A stretch of 64,000 nt of DNA from Reyranella sp. (GTDB lineage Bacteria; Pseudomonadota; Alphaproteobacteria; Reyranellales; Reyranellaceae): positions 1-64,000 of the forward strand of contig NZ_JAFKJN010000013.1 of assembly GCF_017305915.1 (NCBI RefSeq), in the 5' to 3' direction. The translations under genes were made by a program, and so were the position numbers. Of the stretch, positions 37,006 through 44,997 are shown piece after piece (the stretch's first letter is position 1; each line of letters starts with the position of its first letter). The notes beneath the pieces are model-generated. The model saw nothing but the letters and a program-made list of their open reading frames with translations. It had not been told where the DNA came from and did no database searches.

Positions 37006-37869
37006 TCAGCCGCCCAGCACTTTGGGCGTCACGGCGAGGTGGAAGCCGTTGAAGGCCTTGGACCGGTCGGTCCCGGGCAGATCGACGGAGCGATTGGCGA
37101 GCGGCACGCCGCCGTCGATGCGGATTTCGGTGCCGGTGATATAGGCCGAGGCGTCGCTCAACAGGAATACCACCGCCGCCGACACTTCGCTTTCGGTGCC
37201 GAGGCGGCCGAGCGGGCAATGGTTCTTGAGCTTGGGAATGTTGTCCTTGAACTCGCCGGTATAGGTGTCCATGCCCGACGAGGCGATCCAGCCCGGCGCC
37301 ACCGAGTTCACGCGCACGCCCGATACGGCCCATTCGTAGGCCAGGGTCATGGTGAGGTTGGCCATGCCGGCGCGCGCGGCACCGGTATGCACCATGTTGG
37401 GGAAGCCGTTGCGATAGTCGGCGGTCATGTTGACGATCGAGCCGCCGTGATGCTGCATCGATTGCGTATAGACCTCGCGGCTGACGATGAAGCCGCCGGT
37501 GAGGTTGTTGCGCACGACCACGTCGAAGCCCTTGGCGCTCATCGCCGCCGCGGGAGCGGGGAACTGGCCGCCGGCATTGTTGAACAGGCCGTGGATGCGG
37601 CCGTTCCTGGCGACGATAGTGGCGATCGCCTCCTTGACCTGGGCCTCCTCGCGGATGTCGAAGGCATGGATCTCGCAGGAGCCGCCGGCGGCCTCGATCT
37701 CGGCCTTCACGGTCGCGAGCTTCTCGGGCTTGCGGCCGGCGATCGCGACGTGGGCGCCCAGTGCCGCGATCTCGTGCGCGGTGCAGCGGCCGATGCCGCT
37801 GCCGCCGCCGGTCACGATCACGGTCTGGCCGTCAAACAACCCCGGCTTGAAGACCGAGCGATATGACAT
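37006..37869 (-). CDS. SDR family oxidoreductase, PECR-like (Atu-type)
   Basis: A 287-residue short-chain dehydrogenase and first gene of the operon. TGGGSGIGRCTAHEIAALG is the cofactor motif, then FNNAGGQFPAPA. The canonical YxxxK is replaced: the segment reads VHTGAARAGMANL, so Tyr becomes Thr and Lys becomes Arg. Mammalian peroxisomal trans-2-enoyl-CoA reductase has the nearly identical HSGAARAG, so an enoyl-CoA reductase function is plausible. Similar SDRs occur in acyclic terpene utilisation clusters. The operator at 37908-37929 lies just upstream. Confidence 0.82.
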   Translation of the reverse strand: MSYRSVFKPGLFDGQTVIVTGGGSGIGRCTAHEIAALGAHVAIAGRKPEKLATVKAEIEAAGGSCEIHAFDIREEAQVKEAIATIVARNGRIHGLFNNAGGQFPAPAAAMSAKGFDVVVRNNLTGGFIVSREVYTQSMQHHGGSIVNMTADYRNGFPNMVHTGAARAGMANLTMTLAYEWAVSGVRVNSVAPGWIASSGMDTYTGEFKDNIPKLKNHCPLGRLGTESEVSAAVVFLLSDASAYITGTEIRIDGGVPLANRSVDLPGTDRSKAFNGFHLAVTPKVLGG

Positions 37870-37907
37870 CCTTCCTCCCGCCTGAACGGCTGTTCATCGG
37901 CCTGTAT

Positions 37908-37929
37908 TTGACGTTTACGTAAAGGTCAA
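37908..37929. promoter_or_regulatory. Candidate MerR (LiuR-type) operator, divergent spacer
   Basis: A 22-bp near-perfect palindrome: TTGAC and GTCAA flank the core TTTACGTAAA, one base on each side. The same core occurs twice in front of the MerR gene at 60881. The centre is 49 bases from both divergent start codons (37869 and 37968). TTGAC at either end could double as a -35 element. LiuR-type MerR regulators of acyl-CoA catabolism are known to bind TTTACGT-like palindromes, which supports the assignment. Confidence 0.72.
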
Positions 37930-37967
37930 GTAAGCCCCCTCAGCACTATCGGCTGGAGGAACTCGCC

Positions 37968-38264
37968 ATGACCTTGCAGGAAATCACCGCGAAAATGAAG
38001 GAAGGCGCGGCGAAGAAGTCGTCCTTCGGCAACACCGTGAAGTTCGCCACCGATCAGGGCGTCGTGTTCATCGACGGCAACGCCAATCCGCCGGCCGTCA
38101 GCAACGACGACACCGCGGCCGACTGCACGCTCAAGATGGCGTTCAGCGATTTCGACGACATGATCAACGGCAAGCTCGACGGCATGACCGCTTTCATGAC
38201 GGGCAAGCTCAAGATCGAAGGCGACATGGGCGTCGCCATGAAGCTGCAGAGCATCCTGCGCTAA
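37968..38264 (+). CDS. SCP2 sterol-binding domain protein
   Basis: A 98-residue single-domain SCP2-like lipid carrier (VFIDGNANPPAVSNDDTAAD, then MTAFMTGKLKIEGDMGVAMKL, the standard SCP2 ending). It binds hydrophobic ligands such as acyl-CoAs and would act in the cytoplasm. GGAGGAAC precedes the ATG. It faces the Atu-like operon across the shared operator, so it is probably co-regulated with it. Its stop TAA overlaps the convergent membrane-protein stop (CTAA). Confidence 0.85.
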   Translation: MTLQEITAKMKEGAAKKSSFGNTVKFATDQGVVFIDGNANPPAVSNDDTAADCTLKMAFSDFDDMINGKLDGMTAFMTGKLKIEGDMGVAMKLQSILR

Positions 38265-39616
38265 GGCGCGTTCATACGCGGCTTCATCAGGCGGAGCGAA
38301 CGCCGCGCCATCCAGGTTGTGGCGTTCGTCGTCGTTGTGGCCAGCAGCAACAGCAGGAAGGCTCCGATCGGCGCCGCATAGATCCGCATGTGGTGCGCCA
38401 GGATTCCCTGCAGCACGAACAGGCCGATGAAGGCGAACGAGATCAGGTTGATCGCGAGCTGCCGATCGGCCAGGTGCTGCGCGCGCGGCGTCTCGCGGCT
38501 CGCCAGGATCTGGGCGCCGAGAGCGATCAACAGTGAAATCCAGAGCGGTGGCCCTGAGTCCAGGATGCGATCGCTCAGCAAGGCCTTCGCCTTCTCGTAG
38601 TAGATGCGCGCGACCTCGCCCGGGTCTTCCCTGAGACGGTCGAAATAGAGGCGCCACATGAGCCGGTAATAGGCCGGCGAGTAGGCCTCCACATCCGGCG
38701 CCGCGTTCGCGGCGGCTTCGACGCCCAGCTTGTCGTCGTAGCGCAGGCCCCAGCGGTTCTCGACGGCGCCCAATCCGATATAGAGCGTGTGCGACGTGCC
38801 GTGCTCGGGGATCAGGCGTTCGGCCTCGATGGTGAACAGGGCGTCGCGCGCCATCAGGACCCATTTCGGCGCGCCCGCGGCCATCACCGCCAGCACCGCG
38901 ACCAGAAGAAGATCGCGCAGGACGCGGCGGTGGCGGAAGCGGCCATATGCGATCGCGGCGACGGTCAGCAACGTGACGAGCAGGCCCATCGTCGCGATGT
39001 GGTGGCGAATCAAGGCGCCGAGGCAGACCCCGAGCAGCCCGATGGCCGTGAAGATCGTCGCGGATCGGCGCGAGAGGTGGCCGGAGGCGGCGCCGGCCGG
39101 TGTCAGCGGCAGGACGGCCTGCAGGCCGGCAACGCCGATGAAGGACCAGTGGGGCGCCGTCGTCATCCATCCGACGAACACGACGGGTCCGAATACCAGG
39201 AGCACGATGGCGGCCCAGTAGGCGCCCATGGCCGCCAGGATCGCTGCCAGCATCGCGAGACCCAAGACGTCGATGCCGATGTTCAGGCGCGCGGTGTCGA
39301 GCAGGGTGGCATCGCGGCCGGCGAAGCGCGCCCACAGGCCGAGCAGGAACGCGTGGCCGGGATCGTCGGCGATCGCCTCGTCGGAGATCGGCAGCAGCTT
39401 GCCGTTTTCGCACAAAGCGAGCCAGGCGCCGGTCTGGCGGGCGCATGCCGCGCTTTTCAGCCAGACAGTCGTCGCGCCCCATTCGGCGGCGGTCGCGCTG
39501 CGGTAACGCTCAGCCTTGTCCAACGCCAGACGGATTTCGGGGATGCCGATCGCCAGGATGCAAATCGCGATCGCAGCGAACGCGATTTTCGATTGGTGTC
39601 TCTTCCAGAAGCTCAA
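38261..39616 (-). CDS. Polytopic membrane protein of unknown function
   Basis: A 451-residue integral membrane protein that I do not recognise. TM1 (IAFAAIAICILAIGIPEI) is followed by a ~75-residue polar loop, then about eight to nine hydrophobic helices, a second long soluble loop (about 275-355, with YYRLMWRLYFDRLRED) and C-terminal helices (FAFIGLFVLQGIL, IGAFLLLLLA). A large first extracytoplasmic loop after TM1 resembles GT-C glycosyltransferases, but no DD/DE motif is clear. It converges on the SCP2 gene with a 4-bp overlap. Confidence 0.7.
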   Translation of the reverse strand: MSFWKRHQSKIAFAAIAICILAIGIPEIRLALDKAERYRSATAAEWGATTVWLKSAACARQTGAWLALCENGKLLPISDEAIADDPGHAFLLGLWARFAGRDATLLDTARLNIGIDVLGLAMLAAILAAMGAYWAAIVLLVFGPVVFVGWMTTAPHWSFIGVAGLQAVLPLTPAGAASGHLSRRSATIFTAIGLLGVCLGALIRHHIATMGLLVTLLTVAAIAYGRFRHRRVLRDLLLVAVLAVMAAGAPKWVLMARDALFTIEAERLIPEHGTSHTLYIGLGAVENRWGLRYDDKLGVEAAANAAPDVEAYSPAYYRLMWRLYFDRLREDPGEVARIYYEKAKALLSDRILDSGPPLWISLLIALGAQILASRETPRAQHLADRQLAINLISFAFIGLFVLQGILAHHMRIYAAPIGAFLLLLLATTTTNATTWMARRSLRLMKPRMNAP

Positions 39617-39648
39617 GGCGACGGCAGCTTACGCGGTTGCCCATTCGG

Positions 39649-40329
39649 TCACCAGAGGCGGGGGATCAGGCGATACCGCACTTTCTGTTTGTACTCGGCG
39701 TAGCCCGGCAGGCCGGCGGCGAGGAACTTCTCCTCGTCGAACATGCGCCAGATCATCGCCGGCATCATCGCGGCGAGCGCCAGGAGTCCCCACCACGATC
39801 CCAGCGCGATCGGAATGCCGGCCATCATCGCCAGCGCCGTCGCATACATCGGATGGCGCACCCGGGCATAGGGCCCGGTCGAGATCACGCGCTGGTCCGA
39901 GGCGAGCTCGATGCGCGCCGAGGTGAAGCTGTTCTCGCGGAAGACGCGCCAGACGCCGTAGCCACCGATCATCACGAGCGCATTGCCGGCCAGTGCGACG
40001 AGCGGAGAGGCGTGCGACCAGCCGAAGCGGCGATCGAGCGCGGGGATCACCAGCAGGGCGACGAAGCCCAGCGAGGCGAAGGTCATGATGATCTTCTGCG
40101 ACAGCCGCTCCTCGGCCCACGGCCCGCCCTTCATGCGCCGCTCGAGCAGCGCCGGATCGCGCTTCGCGAGGGTGAGCATCAGCACAGTTGAGCTGCCGAA
40201 ATAGACGACCAGGAACAGCCAGGCCTGCCACCAGTCGAGCGTCCAGGGCGGCGCGAACAGCAGGATCGCCATGACGGCGAACAGGCCGGCTGCAGACACC
40301 AAGGATCTGGTCGCTAGCGACATCGTCAT
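39649..40329 (-). CDS. Isoprenylcysteine carboxyl methyltransferase-family membrane protein
   Basis: A 226-residue membrane methyltransferase of the ICMT/PEMT type with about five TM helices. The SAM-binding C-terminal motif is ISTGPYARVRHPMYATAL, followed by FDEEKFLAAGLPGYAEYKQKVRYRLIP. Bacterial members methylate lipids or small hydrophobic molecules; the substrate is unknown. It lies 12 bp downstream of the CGNR regulator gene and probably shares its transcript. Confidence 0.8.
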   Translation of the reverse strand: MTMSLATRSLVSAAGLFAVMAILLFAPPWTLDWWQAWLFLVVYFGSSTVLMLTLAKRDPALLERRMKGGPWAEERLSQKIIMTFASLGFVALLVIPALDRRFGWSHASPLVALAGNALVMIGGYGVWRVFRENSFTSARIELASDQRVISTGPYARVRHPMYATALAMMAGIPIALGSWWGLLALAAMMPAMIWRMFDEEKFLAAGLPGYAEYKQKVRYRLIPRLW

Positions 40330-40341
40330 GGCTTCACCCGG

Positions 40342-40881
40342 TCAGGCGTCCTCTTCCTTGCTCTTGTGATAATGCCGCCGGGCCTTGGCGCGGTTGCCGC
40401 AGGCCGACATCGAGCACCAGCGGCGCTTGCCCGCACGGCTGTCGTCGAGGAACAGCCAGCCGCATTCGGGATTGGCGCAGCGCCGCACCCGGTCGAGCCG
40501 TGCCCCGGCCAGCAGGTCGCCTGCCGACCACAGCACCGGCGCCAGCAGGGCGAGCGCCGTGCCCGACTTCGCGTCGACCTCCCATTCGTAGCCGGTGCGG
40601 CCGCGCTTCAGTGTCTTGCGGCCGGGCGCATGCGCCAGCGCCTGGTTGAGCGCCTCGAGATCGCGCGGCGGCGCCGGCTTGCCCTGCGCCTGGGCGTCGA
40701 ACAGCCGGTAGAGCATCTCGCGCAGCGCGATCGCCTGGTCGAACTCCCTGGTCGAGGGGAGCCTGGGCACCTTCGCCCAGGTCGAGAGATCGGCCGGCTC
40801 GTTCAGCGTCTCGGTCGGCGCCGCCTGGCCGCGCCAATACCGCGTATTGGCAAAATCGAGGCACAGGTCCGGACGCGTCAT
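40342..40881 (-). CDS. CGNR zinc-finger transcriptional regulator (ABATE domain)
   Basis: A 179-residue protein with an N-terminal ABATE-type ligand-binding domain (LCLDFANTRYWRG) and a C-terminal CGNR zinc finger: CANPECGWLFLDDSRAGKRR, then WCSMSACGNRAKARRHY. The finger Cys residues and the CGNR tetrad are intact. Such proteins act as stress- or substrate-responsive regulators. I prefer the ATG at 40881. Longer starts would extend into the palindromic spacer. It is divergent from the VOC gene over an inverted repeat likely to be its operator. Confidence 0.8.
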   Translation of the reverse strand: MTRPDLCLDFANTRYWRGQAAPTETLNEPADLSTWAKVPRLPSTREFDQAIALREMLYRLFDAQAQGKPAPPRDLEALNQALAHAPGRKTLKRGRTGYEWEVDAKSGTALALLAPVLWSAGDLLAGARLDRVRRCANPECGWLFLDDSRAGKRRWCSMSACGNRAKARRHYHKSKEEDA

Positions 40882-40899
40882 CGTCCGGAAATAGTAACC

Positions 40900-40918
40900 G
40901 GTTGTCCGGTTGACAACC
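40900..40918. promoter_or_regulatory. Inverted repeat in CGNR/VOC divergent promoter
   Basis: GGTTGTC (40900-40906) and GACAACC (40912-40918) flank CGGTT. The right arm contains TTGACA (40910-40915), a consensus -35 for the VOC gene. The complementary TTGTCA could serve the CGNR gene, with TATTTC 17 bp away as its -10 just before the ATG at 40881. The arrangement suits autoregulation of both directions by the CGNR protein. Confidence 0.5.
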
Positions 40919-40972
40919 ATTGTCGCCCGCACTAACCATATAACCAGTTACCTAGTTATTCAGGAGGACACG

Positions 40973-41344
40973 ATGTTCGACCACGTTTCTATCGGCGTCA
41001 GCGACATCAAGCGGGCGGGCAAATTTTACGATGCCGTCCTGAAGCCGCTCGACGTCACGCGGCTGTCGGACGGCGACACCTCGCTGGGCTACGGCGAGAA
41101 GAGCGCGGGGCTGTGGCTGCTGGCGGTCGGCACGCCGCCGAAGCCCGACATGGAGTCGGGCCTGCATTTCTGCTTCCAGGCCAAGAGCCGCGCCGCGGTC
41201 GATGCCTTCCACGCCGCGGCGCTCAAGTTGGGCGGCAAGGACAACGGCAAGCCCGGCGTGCGCGCCGACTACAATCCGAAGTACTACGCGGCGTTCGTCG
41301 TCGACCCGGACGGCTACCGTATCGAGGCATACTGCGGGAAGTAA
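40973..41344 (+). CDS. VOC-family (glyoxalase/bleomycin-resistance-like) protein
   Basis: A 123-residue single vicinal-oxygen-chelate module. MFDHVSIGVSDIKRAGKFYD is the classic first beta-alpha unit with a metal-binding His. AAFVVDPDGYRIEAYCGK closes the second unit with a Glu. AGGAGG lies 6 bases before the ATG. These proteins detoxify or bind small electrophiles, or act as dioxygenases. Divergent from the CGNR regulator, which probably controls it. Confidence 0.84.
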   Translation: MFDHVSIGVSDIKRAGKFYDAVLKPLDVTRLSDGDTSLGYGEKSAGLWLLAVGTPPKPDMESGLHFCFQAKSRAAVDAFHAAALKLGGKDNGKPGVRADYNPKYYAAFVVDPDGYRIEAYCGK

Positions 41345-41359
41345 CCCGCGGAGGAGCCA

Positions 41360-41752
41360 ATGCTCAAAGGCCATTGCCTGTGCGGCGCTGTCCAATACGA
41401 GACGGCAGCGCCGCCGACGCTCGAATGCGTCTGTCATTGCACCATGTGCCGCCGGGCGGCCGGCGCGCCGATGGTCGGCTGGTTCACCGTGCCACGCGGC
41501 ACCTATCGTGTGGTGTCCGGCACGCCGGCCAGCTACCGGTCATCGCCGCAGGCGGTGCGCACCTTCTGCGGCGGCTGCGGCACGCCGCTCACGTTCGAAT
41601 CGACGCGTTTTCCCGACGAGACCGACGTCACGATCTGCTCGCTGGACGATCCCGAGCAGGTGCCGCCGCGCGATCACACGCGCGCCGCGACCAGGCTTTC
41701 CTGGGTGAAGCTCGCCGACGGCCTGCCGGTCTATCCCGACACGCGGACTTAG
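41360..41752 (+). CDS. GFA-family (glutathione-dependent formaldehyde-activating-like) protein
   Basis: A 130-residue zinc protein of the GFA/CENP-V family. Cysteines are arranged as C6-x-C8 (GHCLCGAVQYE), C23-x-C25-x-C27-x2-C30 and C70-x2-C73 (FCGGCGTPL), the expected two-zinc pattern. It lies 15 bp after the VOC gene, with GGAGG near its ATG, so the two form a small detoxification-type operon. Formaldehyde as substrate is not proven for most members. It overlaps the convergent gene by 4 bp. Confidence 0.85.
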   Translation: MLKGHCLCGAVQYETAAPPTLECVCHCTMCRRAAGAPMVGWFTVPRGTYRVVSGTPASYRSSPQAVRTFCGGCGTPLTFESTRFPDETDVTICSLDDPEQVPPRDHTRAATRLSWVKLADGLPVYPDTRT

Positions 41753-42789
41753 GCGCCGGTGATTTCCTTGAGCAGGCCGAAGAAGGCGCGCTTGCGCTTC
41801 GACGAGATCGTCCAGTCGACCGGCAGCGACTGGAAGCCGTCCTCGAACCGCTCGCGGCTCATGCGGTAGTCGAAATAACCCCAGCTCGCGCCGCACTCGA
41901 CGGCGGCGACGAAATGGTTGTCCGGCTTGTCGAACTCGAAGTGGTCGTCCTCGTTGTAGACGATCGGCTGACCGCGATAGGCGGGCGAGGCTCGCCAGCG
42001 CGCGAGCTGCAGGCGGATGCCATGCGGAGAGGGCTGGTAGTGCCCGTCGGGGCCGTGGACGCGATTGCCGTGCGGCAGCAGGAAGTCGGCGGCGGCGACG
42101 ATCGGCTCCGGCGGCGCGTCGATGCCGATCAGGCTGGTGCTGACCAGCAGCCGGCCGCCGCTGCGCCGCTGCGCCAGCTCGATCAGCTCGTGGCAGCGTT
42201 CGGCGGCGATGATCGGGTGTGTCCACACATTCTCGAGGTCGACCTCGTTGCCGATCTCGAGCAGCACGTTGGTCGCACCCTTGGCCGACAGCCAGTCGAC
42301 GGTGTTGGTGACGGCGGCCTTCACTGCGCTTTCGTCTTTGAAGGTCCCGCTCTGTTTGCCGTAGAACAGGCCCAGGATCACGACCATGCCCAGCCGGTCG
42401 CAGGCCGCGATCACCGCCTCAAGGCGCTCCGCCCAGGCGTGCTTGATCGTGCCGTCCGGCGTGAAGCCGCAGATCTTCCACGGCTGGTTCCACGAATAGC
42501 CCTGCGGGCTGCCGCCCGAGAGGTTGATGCAGACCGCCAGCAGGCCGTGCGCGCGGTAGGCGGGGAGGGCGGCGATGAACTCGGCGGTGCTGCGCTGGGC
42601 GTCCCACGGGCCGTCGGCATAGGCCCAGGCGCCGCGCGTCTCCGGGTTCTCGTCGTCGGCGATGGCGTTGGCCATGCGGCTGTCGAACAGCCGGCCCTCG
42701 ATGCGATGGCCGCGCCAGCTCCGGCCGGCGTAGGTCGGCGTTCCGTCGATGTGGAACGCGCCGTCCGAGAGGGTGACTTTAGAAGCCAC
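41749..42789 (-). CDS. TIM-barrel glycoside-hydrolase-like protein, function unknown
   Basis: A 346-residue protein resembling clan-A glycosidases. ERLEAVIAACDRLGMVVILG is a typical barrel helix-strand. An acid/base-like VLLEIGNEVDLEN (Asn-Glu) and a nucleophile-like PIVYNEDDHFE are in plausible order. It lacks a signal peptide, so it is probably cytoplasmic. The aromatic residues WSWNQPW-like (YSWNQPWKICGF) could line a sugar site. I cannot assign a GH family. It is 3 bp from the gamma-glutamyltransferase gene and likely shares its operon. Confidence 0.65.
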   Translation of the reverse strand: MASKVTLSDGAFHIDGTPTYAGRSWRGHRIEGRLFDSRMANAIADDENPETRGAWAYADGPWDAQRSTAEFIAALPAYRAHGLLAVCINLSGGSPQGYSWNQPWKICGFTPDGTIKHAWAERLEAVIAACDRLGMVVILGLFYGKQSGTFKDESAVKAAVTNTVDWLSAKGATNVLLEIGNEVDLENVWTHPIIAAERCHELIELAQRRSGGRLLVSTSLIGIDAPPEPIVAAADFLLPHGNRVHGPDGHYQPSPHGIRLQLARWRASPAYRGQPIVYNEDDHFEFDKPDNHFVAAVECGASWGYFDYRMSRERFEDGFQSLPVDWTISSKRKRAFFGLLKEITGA

Positions 42790-42792
42790 CCC

Positions 42793-44391
42793 TTAGAAAC
42801 CGACGGCTGCGCCGTCGCGCCGGCTCTCCGAAGCGCCGAGATAGGGCACGCCGTCGGGGTAGCGCCAGATGATCTGGCTCGAGCCGAAGGCGAAGCTCGG
42901 CCACTGGGTGCGCGTCACCTTGTGGCCGCGCGCCTCGAGGCCGTCGGCGGTGTCGGCCGGCGTGTGCTCCTCGAGCCACACCGTCTTGTCGAGCTCATGG
43001 ACGCGCCAGCGCGGCGCGTCGATCGCGGCTTGCGGGTTCTGGCCGTAGTCGACGATGCGGCTGAAGACCTGCATGTGGCCCTGCGGCTGCATGGCGCCAC
43101 CCATCAGGCCGAACGTCGCGACCGGCTTGCCGTCCTTGGTGATGAACGCGGGGATAATCGTATGAAATGGCCGCTTCTTCGGCCCGACCTGGTTGGGATG
43201 GCCCTTGGTGGTGACGAAGCCCGAGGCGCGGTTGTGCAGGGCGATGCCGGTGCCGGGCACCACGATGCCCGAGCCGAAGCCGGTGTAGTTCGACTGGATC
43301 AGCGACACCATCATGCCGGACTCGTCGGCGGTGCCGAGATAGATCGTGCCGCCGTCCTTGGGCACGCCGGGACCGAAGTCCTGCGCCTTCTTCGGATCGA
43401 TCAGCTTGGCCCGGCCCTTGAGGTAGTGCTTGTCGAGCATCTGGGCCGGCGTCACTTCCATGAAGCGCGGATCGGCGACGTAGCGCCAGATGTCAGCGAA
43501 GGCGAGCTTCATCGCCTCGATGCGCAGATGCGCCATCTCGGCGCTGTCCGGGTCGCGGCCGGCGACCTCGAAGTTCTCGAGGATGCCGAGCGCCATGCAG
43601 GCGGCGATGCCCTGGCCGTTCGGCGGGATCTCGTGCAGCGTCGTGCCGCGATAGGTGAGGCCGATCGGATCGACCCAGTCGGCCTTGTGGCTCTCGAGGT
43701 CGTTGCGGCGCAGCGCGCCGCCGGTCGTCTTGGCGTGCTTGTCCATCGCCTCGGCGATCTCGCCGCGATAGAAGGCCTCGCCCTTGCTCTCGGCGATCTT
43801 GGTCAGGGTCTTCGCCTGGTCGGGGAACTTCCAGACCTCGCCCGGCAGCGGCGCGCGGCCGTGCGGCAGGAACGCCTTCACCCAGTCGTCCTGGCCCTTG
43901 AGCCGCGCGATCGCCGCATCCCACTGGCGGGCGACCATGTAGGAGACGCGGAAGCCGTCGTGGGCGTACTTGATCGCCGGCTCGAACAGGTCGGCGAAGG
44001 GCAGCTTGCCGTAGCGCGCATGCAGCGCCATCCACAGCGACACCGCGCCCGGCGTGCTGACGCAGCCCCAGCCGGTGTCGGCGATCTTGGCCTGGCCCTC
44101 GTACTTGTCCGGCGTCATCAGCTCGGGCGAATGACCCGAGGCGTTCATGCCGACCAGCTTGGTGCCGTCCCACAGGATGCAGAAGGCGTCGGAGCCGATG
44201 CCGTTCATCGTCGGCTCGACGACGGTGATGGCGATCGCCGAGGCGATCGCCGCGTCCACCGCGTTGCCGCCCTTGGCCATCATGCGCAGGCCCGCGGTCG
44301 CAGCGAGATGCTGCGAGGAGGCGACGACGTTGGAGGCGAAGACCGGCAGCTTCTTGGACGCGTACGGGAAATCGTAGTTGAAGGACGGCAC
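42793..44391 (-). CDS. Gamma-glutamyltransferase-family protein
   Basis: A 532-residue Ntn-hydrolase of the GGT family. The large subunit has ASSQHLAATAGLRMMAKGGNAVDAAIA and LHEIPPNGQGIAACMALGIL. The autoprocessing nucleophile aligns with Thr349 in GGTIYLGTAD, which would free the small subunit. SNYTGFGSGIVVPGTGIALHNR and GLMGGAMQPQGH follow. There is no signal peptide, unlike classical periplasmic GGT, so a cytoplasmic acylase role is possible. The ATG is MPSFNYDFPYASKK. Confidence 0.85.
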   Translation of the reverse strand: MPSFNYDFPYASKKLPVFASNVVASSQHLAATAGLRMMAKGGNAVDAAIASAIAITVVEPTMNGIGSDAFCILWDGTKLVGMNASGHSPELMTPDKYEGQAKIADTGWGCVSTPGAVSLWMALHARYGKLPFADLFEPAIKYAHDGFRVSYMVARQWDAAIARLKGQDDWVKAFLPHGRAPLPGEVWKFPDQAKTLTKIAESKGEAFYRGEIAEAMDKHAKTTGGALRRNDLESHKADWVDPIGLTYRGTTLHEIPPNGQGIAACMALGILENFEVAGRDPDSAEMAHLRIEAMKLAFADIWRYVADPRFMEVTPAQMLDKHYLKGRAKLIDPKKAQDFGPGVPKDGGTIYLGTADESGMMVSLIQSNYTGFGSGIVVPGTGIALHNRASGFVTTKGHPNQVGPKKRPFHTIIPAFITKDGKPVATFGLMGGAMQPQGHMQVFSRIVDYGQNPQAAIDAPRWRVHELDKTVWLEEHTPADTADGLEARGHKVTRTQWPSFAFGSSQIIWRYPDGVPYLGASESRRDGAAVGF

Positions 44392-44405
44392 CCCAAAGAC
44401 CCTTT

Positions 44406-44990
44406 CTATTTCTTCTTGGCAGCCGCCAGCACATCGACGCGCGCCACGAAGCGCGGCACCTGCAGGAACTGGCGGTTGTCGGCAGCGCTCTTGCCGAACA
44501 GCATGGAGAGGTCGAACAGGCCCGACCCTGCGATCTCGCCCATCCGGCCCGACAGAACGATCCGTTCGCCGAGCCGGAAGGTTTTTAGCGCCGCCACGGC
44601 TTGTTCGGAAAGGCCCGGCGGCGCGGCCTCCCGCGTGGAGAACAGCTCGGCCACGGCCCCGGCCATGGCCAAAGTCCAGTCGTTGAACGCGTAGAGCGAA
44701 ACTTGCGGACCTATTTCGATGGAAATGGCCATCTTCTGCTCATTGCCCTCGATGGTGCGCAGGATGCCCTGCCACTCGGTGAAGGCGCCGGCCTGCGCGG
44801 CCAGTGCAAGACTTTGCTTCACCGCCTCCTCGAGCTTGAGTGGGTTGTTGGAGGCAAGCGCCAGCTTGGCCAGCGACTGCAGCCCGTCGAGGAACGCCTT
44901 CTGCCTGGGATTCTCCTCGTACCACGGCCGGTCGAAGCAGCCGGTGAGGGTGAGGCCGAAACCGCCGACCAGGAGCGAGCGACGAATCAT
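44406..44990 (-). CDS. Hypothetical lipoprotein
   Basis: A 194-residue protein with a short lipoprotein signal, MIRRSLLVGGFGLTLTGC, whose lipobox Cys is residue 18. The mature part is soluble and mostly helical (LQSLAKLALASNNPLKLEEA, then a beta-rich EQKMAISIEIGPQVSLYAF). I recognise no family. It lies 14 bp upstream of the gamma-glutamyltransferase and 7 bp after the LRR gene. It is probably anchored in the periplasm. Confidence 0.7.
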   Translation of the reverse strand: MIRRSLLVGGFGLTLTGCFDRPWYEENPRQKAFLDGLQSLAKLALASNNPLKLEEAVKQSLALAAQAGAFTEWQGILRTIEGNEQKMAISIEIGPQVSLYAFNDWTLAMAGAVAELFSTREAAPPGLSEQAVAALKTFRLGERIVLSGRMGEIAGSGLFDLSMLFGKSAADNRQFLQVPRFVARVDVLAAAKKK

Positions 44991-44997
44991 CTTCCCA

